Shown piece by piece: positions 34,501 through 40,994 of a stretch of DNA of 64,000 nucleotides; positions within the stretch are counted from its first letter, which is position 1, and each line of letters opens with the position of its first letter. Source of the stretch: HXMU1420-2 sp034670145 (GTDB lineage: Bacteria > Pseudomonadota > Alphaproteobacteria > Rhodobacterales > Rhodobacteraceae); assembly GCA_034670145.1 (NCBI GenBank), contig JAXMOA010000004.1, positions 62,001 to 126,000 on the forward strand. The letters are read 5' to 3'. The notes below the pieces were generated by a model. The model was given only the letters and a program-made list of their open reading frames with translations. It searched no databases and was not told the origin of the DNA. The translations under genes were made by a program, and so were the position numbers.

Positions 34501-35680
34501 GGACAGCGCGGCGGTGGACTATGCGCTCACCACCACCAGCACAGGCGCCAGCGTGACCGTGGCCAACACCAGCTTTGGCAGCGCGTTTTCCACGCTGAAC
34601 CGCAATCAGAACGAGGTCGGTGCGCATCTGGACCGGATCTTTGACAGCGGCGACAGCGCCCTGGGAGAGGTGATGGCCGGGCTGAACACTCTGGCCGAGG
34701 CCTCTGACGGCGGTGTCTCCTATGCGCAGGCACTGGACACGCTGACACCGGGCGGCGCATTGGCCGCGGCCGCAACACAAACCATGCTGGCCCAGTCGCG
34801 CATGGATGGCGCCATGGTCTGCCGCAGCCGCAGCCTCAGCCAGTTCGACAGAAGCAGCAATTGCACCTGGGCGGATGTGACCGGCATTGATTTCAACCAG
34901 GACGGCGTTGGCGCCTATTCCGGGAGGCAGTCCAGCCTGAACGTGGGAACGCGCACGCATCTGGACTCCGCCTGGACCATCGGCATGGCGGTCGGCTATG
35001 AAAATGGCAGCTATACCGCCAACGCGGGCACAGCGCGGGCCAAGGGTGACGCGGGGTATGTGGCCTTTGCTGCGGGCCGGTCGCTGGGCAATCTGGAGAT
35101 CGTCGCCGCCCTGACCGCCAGCTATGGCACCTACGACCTGACCCGCGATGTGGCCCTGTCCACGGTGACGGCACGGGCCAATGGCAAAACCAACATCGCC
35201 TCTTATGGCGCGCGGGTGAACGGCAGCCACACCTTTGGCACCGCAGCGGGCTATATCCGCCCTGCCCTGGCGCTGGACCTGGTGCATACCTCGGCCTCTG
35301 GCTACACTGAAACCGGCGCCGGATCCTTGAACCTGAACGTCGAGGATACATCCCAAACCGTGTTCATCGCCACGCCCTCGGTCGAAGTGGGCCGCGACGT
35401 GACGCTCACCAACGGGATGAACCTGTCCCTGTTCGCCGGCGCCAGCCTGAGCCTGTCCAACAGCGACGAATGGACCACCCGCGCGCGGTTTGCCTCGGCC
35501 AACAGCAGCACCGGGCAATTCACCTCAAGCGTGCCAATCCCCGACCGGCTGGGCCGCATCGGCCTGGGCATGTCCCTGGCGCGCAGTGACAAGTTCGAGG
35601 CGCGGATCGAATATGGCGGCGGCTTTGGCAACGATTTTGAGAGCCACGGTCTTTCATTAGGTGTGACAATGCGGTTCTGA
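28502..35680 (+). CDS. Giant glycine-rich autotransporter adhesin-like protein
   Basis: A 2392-codon type V secretion protein. A signal peptide (RRIALQASASLLALCIASPTLA, cleavage near residue 60) leads to a passenger of about 2000 residues built from Gly/Ser/Thr-rich beta-helix repeats. The block QS[IV]GGGGG occurs 15 times exactly, and about 24 times if degenerate forms are counted, usually as GIxAQSIGGGGGxGG, every 60-100 residues. The last 270 residues form an autotransporter beta-barrel ending in the aromatic VTMRF. It is expected to be displayed on the outer membrane for adhesion or aggregation. Start uncertain: no ATG lies in frame before the signal peptide; TTG 28502, GTG 28520 and GTG 28559 are candidates, none with a good ribosome site. 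The two downstream genes encode a two-component system. Confidence 0.88.
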   Translation: MIGCSRVPTIVVTYRPSPRVFSCAAPRNLTRQNAAPVGRRIALQASASLLALCIASPTLAECTAPTSGQANECTNTDDSTINFGGTYVNGTSFTLDNEATLSKSTDAGDVAYAIRLNLTGVSGSSTGNPDGNDGVDVTVTNNGALTLSGTSAKQGSQTYVGGIDVEAFGGLGTEPDDTGNGGSGGDGGVINITNNAAITIESGATLGLNAGIQGINARSVGVQGGRMNDDGVLGDQHGGAGGSGDSVHVTNNNSIQLGASGDTIQGDETGRAIKATSEGGTGGTENGAGGAGGNVTVDNHGDLSIYYQEIGSGSLGVQGIYARSLGGQGVKSNDDSDNGGDGAGSGTVTVTNTKNITVELTGEVEVESAGILALSDAGNGGGSSDKATGGVGGNSETLTVSHSGGVISTTGDTVRGIVARTSGGDGGNGNGDNRSTGGKGGTAGRIQVNLTASVETDGYEAYGVLGQSVGGTGGDNAGTAGRGGNAGTVGFYATNAGAITTTGDYSAALTLHSIGGGGGTGEDFTGVLAGSGGNGGNGGNGTYVTATTAATLTTSGDHSYGILAQSIGGSGGTGGISAGLTVELGGNGGGGGAGNQAAVNNTGVIQTSGDYAYGIVAQTISGGGGAAGTAGGALAVGGSAGSGSDNDATGYVTNAGNVTTTGAASAGIVVQSIGGGGGTGGGADGIFTIGGSGSTGGHGGSAELYHVGGTVQTSGDYAYGLVAQSIGGGGGSGGDVIDISAGVGVGVGGSGSGGGNGGTVCVTNNYTSGCPDQSDNGSAAAQQGSSSVVTSGRYAHGIVAQSVGGGGGNGGDFDGGSVASVVSVQIGGAGAGAGSGQEVDGRFQSIDVRTSGDSANGLLAQSIGGGGGNGGDSVALNGVTPIAVQVGGSAGGGGEGGKVTFEADSSTFTTTGSNARGVVAQSIGGGGGTGGSAVGADISFGFTMDTALGGTGGDGGSAGEVSASLSNTCISTGFSAVDCTSQTAAAAGTALGAESASSHGLFLQSVGGGGGIGGSATAAAMTIALPNFEGESFAASGTVALGGSGGGGGNGGKVDATFDSGSVVLTGGDGSHAIYGQSIGGGGGDGGSSSALSGTLSAPNTTSIDVAVSLGGVGGNGGAGGTVSLTALDTLTASTAGANANAILAQSIGGGGGDGGFGNAKNDKIGRGINFSLAVGLGGAGGSGGYGGAVNVSLSDASMITTSGSGSRAIVAQSIGGGGGTGQGGSINLKASGFTVKEAGELKKKEGKDPETLLKFNVAPEINLNFGGSTGNGNTAGAVTIDLAGAIQTTGNDADGTVVQSIGGGGGLGGSAGVDDSDETGGSNTGSSLARREVAIDSSVAINLSFGGTGGSGGHGGTIEMSHSASIQTTGDFADGVLVQSIGGGGGAGGAASTGDGDQTISANLALGGSGGSSGNGGTIDFELKSTDDQSRGSYTLTDGYAAHGIVVQSIGGGGGQGAVGTTAGAGSEEIGLGGGTLTPSLDMGVGLSVGAGLGGNGGASGNGGNVTLDTDGADVFHTITTDGDDAYAVFLQSIGGGGGTAALGAAQNGEGRMSIDLAVTVGGTGGSAGAGGNVSADFGSNIYTTGRGAFGILAQSIGGGGGTVGTSGSASGGEGSDESESHLTASFNGNDGTGGSGGDVSLTLAPNSTVWTNGDGAHGIIAQSVGDGGGIVGDLSGLSLETGYADQTSDGSQDSSQSGNGGNINVNFDGTLETDGDMAYGIIAQSVGGGGGLSGQDGTLFAGSNNTGSGSSGTVSVTQAGTLTTYGVNSVGIFAQSIGTASGSEIDVTVNGTVIGGTDDGAGVFVSEGKDNTLTVSTTGVINGGTSTSSGERADAVRYVGSYPAENGAQLSIDNQGTINGDVVLVVQGVTETEQANAQTVQALSVSKTTVAGTLTNQEGATWTLDEVAGAHVVNAGTIATSGKGGTRGYRFVGNFEQTSTGTLQVAADFTNGTSDLITFEGDATLAGRLHIASTSVLAGSSISVLSFSGAVTGSFDVQDSAAVDYALTTTSTGASVTVANTSFGSAFSTLNRNQNEVGAHLDRIFDSGDSALGEVMAGLNTLAEASDGGVSYAQALDTLTPGGALAAAATQTMLAQSRMDGAMVCRSRSLSQFDRSSNCTWADVTGIDFNQDGVGAYSGRQSSLNVGTRTHLDSAWTIGMAVGYENGSYTANAGTARAKGDAGYVAFAAGRSLGNLEIVAALTASYGTYDLTRDVALSTVTARANGKTNIASYGARVNGSHTFGTAAGYIRPALALDLVHTSASGYTETGAGSLNLNVEDTSQTVFIATPSVEVGRDVTLTNGMNLSLFAGASLSLSNSDEWTTRARFASANSSTGQFTSSVPIPDRLGRIGLGMSLARSDKFEARIEYGGGFGNDFESHGLSLGVTMRF

Positions 35681-35711
35681 CAGCTGACCGATCCGATCAA
35701 AGAGTGCCGCC

Positions 35712-36407
35712 ATGTCGCAAACACCGCCCGCACAACACCCGCCGGCCCCCTCTGCTGAAGAGGGGGCCGGCCATTCTGTCCTGATCGTCGAGGACAAGGC
35801 GCATACCGCCGGACGCCTGCGGCTGGCGGTCGAGGCCTGCGCCGGGCTTTTTGTCTGCGGCGTCGCTCATGATCTGGCCTCGGCCTGGACCCTGTTTCAA
35901 ACCCAACGCCCCCGTCTGGTGCTGACCGATCTGGGCCTGCCGGATGGGTCCGGGGTCGAGATCATCCTGGCCGCGACACAGGCCGAATGGCCCTGTGACA
36001 GCCTGGTGGTCAGCGTATTTGGCGACCGCAACCGGGCGATGCAGGCGATCCGCGCAGGCGCCAAGGGCTATCTGCTCAAAAGCGACCCGGTCGAAGAGAT
36101 CGGCCAGCAGATCCTGGCCGTAATCCAGGGCGGCAGCCCGATGAGCCCCAAGATCGCGCGCTATCTGCTCAACGTGCTGGGCCCCTCTTTTGACGGCGAC
36201 ACCGACCCCGAGCGTCAAAGTTTGACGGAACGCGAACTAGAGGTTCTCAACCTGGTGGCCCGCGGTTACAAACGCCGCGAGATTTCCGAGATCCTCAACA
36301 TTTCCGTTGGCACCGTGGGCATACATATCAACAACACCTATCAAAAGCTGGAGGTCGGCTCGAACATCGAAGCGGTCATGCGCGCGTCCAAAATCGGGCT
36401 GATCTGA
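35712..36407 (+). CDS. LuxR/NarL-type response regulator
   Basis: A 231-residue response regulator. The receiver (residues 20-140) has the acidic pair in IVEDK, phospho-acceptor Asp73 in LTDLGLPDG, and Lys123 in YLLKSD. The C-terminal LuxR helix-turn-helix (about 170-220, LTERELEVLNLVARGYKRREISEILNIS) binds DNA. It starts 31 bp after the autotransporter stop, with no terminator between, and its stop overlaps the start of the kinase gene by one base. Partnership with that kinase is strongly implied; control of the autotransporter gene is inference from position. Confidence 0.92.
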   Translation: MSQTPPAQHPPAPSAEEGAGHSVLIVEDKAHTAGRLRLAVEACAGLFVCGVAHDLASAWTLFQTQRPRLVLTDLGLPDGSGVEIILAATQAEWPCDSLVVSVFGDRNRAMQAIRAGAKGYLLKSDPVEEIGQQILAVIQGGSPMSPKIARYLLNVLGPSFDGDTDPERQSLTERELEVLNLVARGYKRREISEILNISVGTVGIHINNTYQKLEVGSNIEAVMRASKIGLI

Positions 36408-38281
36408 TGCGCCATGGCGCGGCAGCCCTGGGCGTGAGCCTGTTGATGGTGTCGCTGATGATCGCCTCGCTGCTGCTGTTTCCGATCCGGCCCTTTGAGC
36501 CGATCCAGGGCGCGACGCTGATTGAAACCGCCCGGCTCTGCCCGGCGCCCCCTACCCCTTGCACGCCAGACACCGCATCCGCCCGGCCCGTTCCCCTGAC
36601 CTGGCACGTCGCGCCAGAGGGGGCCGGTACATGGCTCGAACAGGACCAGAGCGGTATTCATTCCGTCCGCTTCCTGCTGCTGTTTGACCGGGTTGGCGGC
36701 GCAAATGATGCCACCGCGCTGTATCTGCCCCGGTTTTCCGATGCGATCCAGATCGAGGTGAACGATGTGACCCTCACCAAAGGCCGCGACACCAAGGGCA
36801 ATCTGTTTCATCTCGGGCACCGGCCCTTCTTTACCACCGTGCCCAACCCCTTGTTGCAGCCCACAGACAACCAGCTGGTCATCACGCTCAGCGGTTACAG
36901 CTTTCAAAGCCTGTCCCTGTCGCCGGTCTATGCGGGCGAAGTCTCGACCCTGGATCTGACCTTTCAGATCCAGATGATTTTTCGCGCTGGCATGGCCCGG
37001 GTCAATTTCGCTCTGGGGGTGCTGGCGGGCACGGCGTTCCTGCTCTTTGGGCTGACGCAACGGCGCGATCCGGCGTTCCTGTGGCTGGCCGCCGCCAGTC
37101 TGGCGGGGGCCGCCTTGTGCTATTACTGGATTTATCCGAATTTCACCGCAAACCCTCGCAAATGGGTCACCTTGTGGACCATGGCTGCGGCACTCCAGGT
37201 GTGGTTTACGCTCAATTTCATCGTTGGCTATGTGGGCGCGCGGCTGGTCGGATTGCGGCTGGCCAGCGGGTGTCTGGTGCTGGCCGGGACCGGCTGTATG
37301 CTCTGGATCACCGAAACGCTGATCCGCCCGGCCATGATGCTGACGCAACTGTCGATCCTGGCCCTGTCACTCAGCATTTTGTTTGTCCTGGTGTTCTACC
37401 GCGCCCGCCTGCGGCTGGTGAACTTCGCGGTCCTGTTTGCCCTCTACAGTATGGCCATCGCCCTGTCGGTGACAGAATGGGTCGCCCACTACCTGCTGCC
37501 GGACTCAGAGCCGGTCGTGACCTCGCCCTTTATCCCCGTGGTGGTCGTGTGCAGCCTGCTGTGGATCATCTTTTATCAGCTGGCCCAATCGCTCAGCCAA
37601 TACGAAGACCTGACCAGATCCCTGCAAACCACAATCGACGAACGCACCGCCGAGCTGCATCAAAGCTATGACAGGCTGGCCGTGCAGACCCAGCAGCAAA
37701 CCATCGACGATGAACGCCAGCGGATCCTGCTGGACCTGCATGACGGGATCGGCGGTCAGCTGGTGAACGCCCTGGCCTATATGGCCACGCAGCCCGATCA
37801 GGACGTCGTCCTGCAAACCGCGCTGGAGGATGCCTTGCGCGATATGGGGCTGATCATCGACAGTCTGGAGGCCGGCGACAGCATCGCCACCCAATTGGGC
37901 CTGCTGCGCGGTCGCCTTGAGTCCCTTTTGCAAAAACACACGATCGAGCTGGTCTGGCAGATCACCGACGACCCACAATTGCCAGATGGCGGACCGTCTC
38001 AGAACCTGGCCCTGCTGCGCATCGTCCAGGAGGCGATCACCAATGCGATCAAACATGCCGATGCCCGCTCCATCACCGTCAGAACCACGGCCCGCTCCAT
38101 CTCGGTCGTGGATGACGGACATGGGTTTACGCTGCCCGACCCGGATCAGCCGACGGGTCCGAACACAGGCTCCGGCAGTGGCATCGGTCTGGCCGGGATG
38201 CAGCGGCGGGCCGAAACCGTTGGGGTCGATCTGGAAATCGCCAGCACAGCCAGCGGATCCAGCGTGACCCTGTCCTGGTAG
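36407..38281 (+). CDS. NarX/DesK-type sensor histidine kinase with 7TM sensor module
   Basis: A 624-residue kinase. A first hydrophobic helix (8-27) is followed by an extracytoplasmic domain (30-190) resembling 7TMR-DISM sensors. A block of about seven hydrophobic segments (195-405) and a coiled-coil come next. The HisKA_3 motif LLDLHDGIGGQ has His445, and the C-terminal HATPase has TNAIKHA and GSGIGLAGMQRRAE. This type pairs with LuxR/NarL regulators, and the regulator gene overlaps it by one base. The ligand is unknown; some DISM sensors bind carbohydrate-like molecules, so surface polysaccharide sensing is only a guess. Confidence 0.9.
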   Translation: MRHGAAALGVSLLMVSLMIASLLLFPIRPFEPIQGATLIETARLCPAPPTPCTPDTASARPVPLTWHVAPEGAGTWLEQDQSGIHSVRFLLLFDRVGGANDATALYLPRFSDAIQIEVNDVTLTKGRDTKGNLFHLGHRPFFTTVPNPLLQPTDNQLVITLSGYSFQSLSLSPVYAGEVSTLDLTFQIQMIFRAGMARVNFALGVLAGTAFLLFGLTQRRDPAFLWLAAASLAGAALCYYWIYPNFTANPRKWVTLWTMAAALQVWFTLNFIVGYVGARLVGLRLASGCLVLAGTGCMLWITETLIRPAMMLTQLSILALSLSILFVLVFYRARLRLVNFAVLFALYSMAIALSVTEWVAHYLLPDSEPVVTSPFIPVVVVCSLLWIIFYQLAQSLSQYEDLTRSLQTTIDERTAELHQSYDRLAVQTQQQTIDDERQRILLDLHDGIGGQLVNALAYMATQPDQDVVLQTALEDALRDMGLIIDSLEAGDSIATQLGLLRGRLESLLQKHTIELVWQITDDPQLPDGGPSQNLALLRIVQEAITNAIKHADARSITVRTTARSISVVDDGHGFTLPDPDQPTGPNTGSGSGIGLAGMQRRAETVGVDLEIASTASGSSVTLSW

Positions 38282-38287
38282 CCCGCG

Positions 38288-38788
38288 CTACAGTTTGACC
38301 GCCTTGTGATAGGCCCGCCCACCATAGAGCAAAGGGCGCGAGTGATCTGACAGGCGCACATTCGTGACCTCGGCCACAATGACATGATGGGTCTTCCACC
38401 ACAGCTCGGTCGCCATCTGGCACTCGAAATTGGCCATGGCCCCGTCGATCATCGGATACCCTTTGTCGCTGGCGGTCCAATTGACCCGATCAAAGCGGGC
38501 GTCGTGGTCATCCCCGTCGCGACCGGCAAACATATTCGCGATCTCGGTCTGATCCTCGTTCAACAGGTTCAGACAGAACCCCCGATTGGCCAGAATCGCA
38601 GGCGCGGTCAGGCTCAGGTAGTGCACGCAGATCAACAACGAAGGGTATTCACCCTCGGTCGAGACCGAAGTCATAGAGCTGACCGTCACGCCATAGCGCC
38701 CCCGCACGCCATCGGTGGTGGCCACGGCAACAAATGTCGCGGCGCGGCTCATCCCTTCGAGGAAGTCGGATTTGAGGTTCGCGTTCAT
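38288..38788 (-). CDS. Flavin reductase (HpaC-like) family protein
   Basis: A 166-residue FMN-binding split-barrel protein of the flavin reductase component type, which supplies reduced flavin to two-component monooxygenases. Typical segments are SRAATFVAVATTDG near residue 20, GVTVSSMTSVS, PSLLICVHYLS, FCLNLLNEDQ and the H-rich WWKTHHVIVAEV. ATG 38788 has GGAGAG upstream; the longer reading from 39040 is an artefact across the upstream gene. It is downstream of the SRPBCC-hydrolase gene on the same strand (73-bp gap). No monooxygenase partner of the large-component type is in the window. Confidence 0.88.
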   Translation of the reverse strand: MNANLKSDFLEGMSRAATFVAVATTDGVRGRYGVTVSSMTSVSTEGEYPSLLICVHYLSLTAPAILANRGFCLNLLNEDQTEIANMFAGRDGDDHDARFDRVNWTASDKGYPMIDGAMANFECQMATELWWKTHHVIVAEVTNVRLSDHSRPLLYGGRAYHKAVKL

Positions 38789-38861
38789 TCCGTCTCTCCG
38801 TGTTGGCCGGTTGTGGCTGGGTCCACCGTCTGTCTGGCGTGCCGGCCTGTCAAAACATAGC

Positions 38862-40154
38862 TCATGGCAGCACCCTGCCCAGAAATTCCAGCAATGTGGC
38901 GTTGAACCGGTCCGGCTGATCCAGATTGCAGACATGGCCAGCGCCCGACACCTCTTCGAAACGCACATCCGGCTCTGCGGCGCTGTCATACATCCGCTCT
39001 GCCACCTGGCGGATCTCGGACGGTGGTGCCAGGCGGTCATAACTGCCGGTCATCAACAACACCGGACAGGTCAACCGAGAGAAATCGAACCGCTCCAACG
39101 GGTTGGTGAAACAGCGCAGAGCATCCGCATAGGTGGCGGCCGGGATCGCGGCCATGGAATCCAGCAGCGCCGCGCGGGCCGAAGCCGGGGTTTCAGGGCC
39201 TGCGAGCACCTCGACAACGGCCGGGGCAAAGTCAGCGGGGGTCTGGCCTTCGTTCAGCGGCACTTCGCGGCTGACGCGGAAACTGTCACGCTCTTCCGGG
39301 CCAGCCTCGGACATGCCGGTGCAGCCCCCGGCCACCAGCAGACCGATCAGCCTGTCCGGGTGGCGCATGGCAAAAGAGGTTGCGATCCAGGCGCCGTAGG
39401 ACAGGCCGCACAGGACCAAACGCTCCGCACCCAGCACATCCATCACCCGCAGGATATCATCGCAATAGCCATCAATGGTGGATTGCCCGGCGCCCAGAGA
39501 ACTGTCGCCATAGCCGCGCAGATCCAGCGCGGCCGCCGTGGCAAAAGGGGCGACAGCCGCCAGTTGCGCCTGCCAGTTGCTGCGGTTGCCGCCGATACCG
39601 TGCAGGAACAGGACCAAAGTGCCCTGCCCCATGGTTGACAGGGCCAGGCGCGGCAGGCTGTCGATAGAGCGCGTCTGAACGGGATGCTCTTGGGCAGGTG
39701 CAGGCCGGGTGGGGGCCATTGGCGGCGTCTGCGTCTTCGCTGCGATGGCTTCGACGCCCAGATCAAAGATCCCTTGCGTTGCCTCTGCCACCTCAGCCGC
39801 ACGCGCAGCCGGGCCCGAAACCTGCGCCGACATGGTCACATGGCAGCCGCCTGTATGGGGGTCGGTTTCAGACACGGTCAGGCGCCCGTCATAGCGGTCA
39901 ATCCCCTCGATCCCCTGCATATGGCGATAGGCCATGCTACGGGCGCTGTCGCTGAACCAGGTCAGGCGCTCGACATAGAGTGTGTCTTCTCCGGTGACAT
40001 GGAATTCACGTTGCACCCCGCCAGAGGGTGTTTTGACGGCAGCCATATCTGCAACCAACGGGTGCCAGGGCGCGCAGAAATCGCGGACCCCCGCCCAGAC
40101 CTGATCAGCGGGCGCCGGGCAATAGGCCGTTGCCCGCACCTGTTTCACGGCCAT
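38862..40154 (-). CDS. SRPBCC domain fused to an alpha/beta hydrolase
   Basis: A 430-residue two-domain protein. Residues 1-140 are an SRPBCC/polyketide-cyclase-like ligand-binding domain (start VRATAYCPAPADQVWAGVRDF, WHPLVADM, ending near FDLGVEAIAA). After a Pro-rich linker (141-160), residues 165-430 form an alpha/beta hydrolase: oxyanion-loop LFLHGIGGN, nucleophile Ser252 in GLSYG, acid Asp in GSYDRLAPP, and His in SGAGHVCN. It resembles 3-oxoadipate enol-lactonase or ring-fission hydrolases. With the flavin reductase downstream it suggests breakdown of an aromatic or cyclic compound. Substrate unknown; the fusion itself is the notable point. Confidence 0.85.
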   Translation of the reverse strand: MAVKQVRATAYCPAPADQVWAGVRDFCAPWHPLVADMAAVKTPSGGVQREFHVTGEDTLYVERLTWFSDSARSMAYRHMQGIEGIDRYDGRLTVSETDPHTGGCHVTMSAQVSGPAARAAEVAEATQGIFDLGVEAIAAKTQTPPMAPTRPAPAQEHPVQTRSIDSLPRLALSTMGQGTLVLFLHGIGGNRSNWQAQLAAVAPFATAAALDLRGYGDSSLGAGQSTIDGYCDDILRVMDVLGAERLVLCGLSYGAWIATSFAMRHPDRLIGLLVAGGCTGMSEAGPEERDSFRVSREVPLNEGQTPADFAPAVVEVLAGPETPASARAALLDSMAAIPAATYADALRCFTNPLERFDFSRLTCPVLLMTGSYDRLAPPSEIRQVAERMYDSAAEPDVRFEEVSGAGHVCNLDQPDRFNATLLEFLGRVLP

Positions 40155-40568
40155 GCCACGGTTTCCGATTGGTCAAGCTTGCGGCGGCCCCTGTTGGTGC
40201 AACCGGTGCATGCATGGTCAAAACCCACAACCCCCATGCCTATGCCTCTCTTTCTCATGTGAAAAAACTTTACTTACCAGTTAGTTTTTCAGAAGTGTCG
40301 CACTCAAGTCAACGCTAAAGCACGCTGAAACTTGCGCCATTTTCCGGGTGTAGCGCGGATCCTGGTGAATTGCCTGCTCAATTTGACCGTCCCGGGGGCA
40401 TACCTGTCGTCAGCGCCGCTTTGCCGGTCAATGTGCTGCACAAATGGAACCTCTGCCGGGTGTTGCGAGGGTTGGCGCAACAGGCATGCGCAGGAATCGG
40501 GTTGCCCGCCATGGCGATTGCGCCGCAGGGTGCCGGGTGCCAGCCATTTGTTGATCGGAGTTTGCACC
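40155..40568. other. Divergent intergenic region of the hydrolase operon and ABM gene
   Basis: 414 bp with no credible gene. The AT-rich part at 40255-40300 probably contains the promoter of the minus-strand operon and has a dyad, ACTTAC-CA-GTTAGT (40272-40285, five of six pairs), which could be an operator. No regulator gene is adjacent. Confidence 0.4.
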
Positions 40569-40904
40569 ATGTCGCGTTTCGCCCCTCTGCCGGAGCCACC
40601 CTATTATGCCGTGATCTTTACCGCACAGCGCACACAGAGCGACGCAGGCTATGGCGAAATGGCGGATAAGATGGTCGAACTGGCAGCCCGTCAGCCCGGC
40701 TACATTGGCGTTGAATCCACCAGAGATAGCGAAGGATTGGGGATCACCGTCAGCTATTGGAAAGACGAGGCCGCATTGCAGAATTGGAAAGCGGTGGCTC
40801 AGCATCTGTTGGCGCAGAAACTGGGTAAGGAAAGGTGGTACGCATATTACACGTTGCGGGTTGCCAAGGTCGAACGGGCCTATGATGGCCCTGAAGGCCG
40901 CTGA
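40569..40904 (+). CDS. Antibiotic biosynthesis monooxygenase (ABM)-domain protein
   Basis: A 111-residue ferredoxin-like alpha+beta protein of the ABM superfamily. Conserved elements are YYAVIFTAQRT, GYGEMADKMVELAARQPGYIGVESTRDS, GITVSYWKDEAALQNWK and WYAYYTLRVAKVER. Members include cofactor-free monooxygenases and heme-degrading enzymes, but many have no known function. The upstream CGGAG supports ATG 40569; the longer in-frame reading to 40332 is not supported. It may belong functionally with the divergent SRPBCC-hydrolase/flavin reductase genes, which is inference. Confidence 0.82.
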   Translation: MSRFAPLPEPPYYAVIFTAQRTQSDAGYGEMADKMVELAARQPGYIGVESTRDSEGLGITVSYWKDEAALQNWKAVAQHLLAQKLGKERWYAYYTLRVAKVERAYDGPEGR

Positions 40905-40934
40905 TTTTCGACCCGCGCGTTCTGTGAAAACCAC

Positions 40935-40953
40935 GAAAATTCTGCGAATTTTC
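40935..40953. terminator. GAAAATTC-TGC-GAATTTTC hairpin between convergent genes
   Basis: A perfect 8-bp stem with 3-nt loop, between the ABM gene and the convergent sulfotransferase gene. It has the same stem as the element at 13099-13117, so it is a repeated bidirectional terminator-like element. Confidence 0.65.
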
Positions 40954-40994
40954 CAGCCCCGCTGCGCCGGTTCAGGCCATGTGCCAACCTGGCT

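Noticed and set aside
29624..35518. Long minus-strand ORFs (up to 850 codons) opposite the autotransporter
   Set aside because: They are created by the repetitive Gly-rich codons read in antisense; no domains or ribosome sites.
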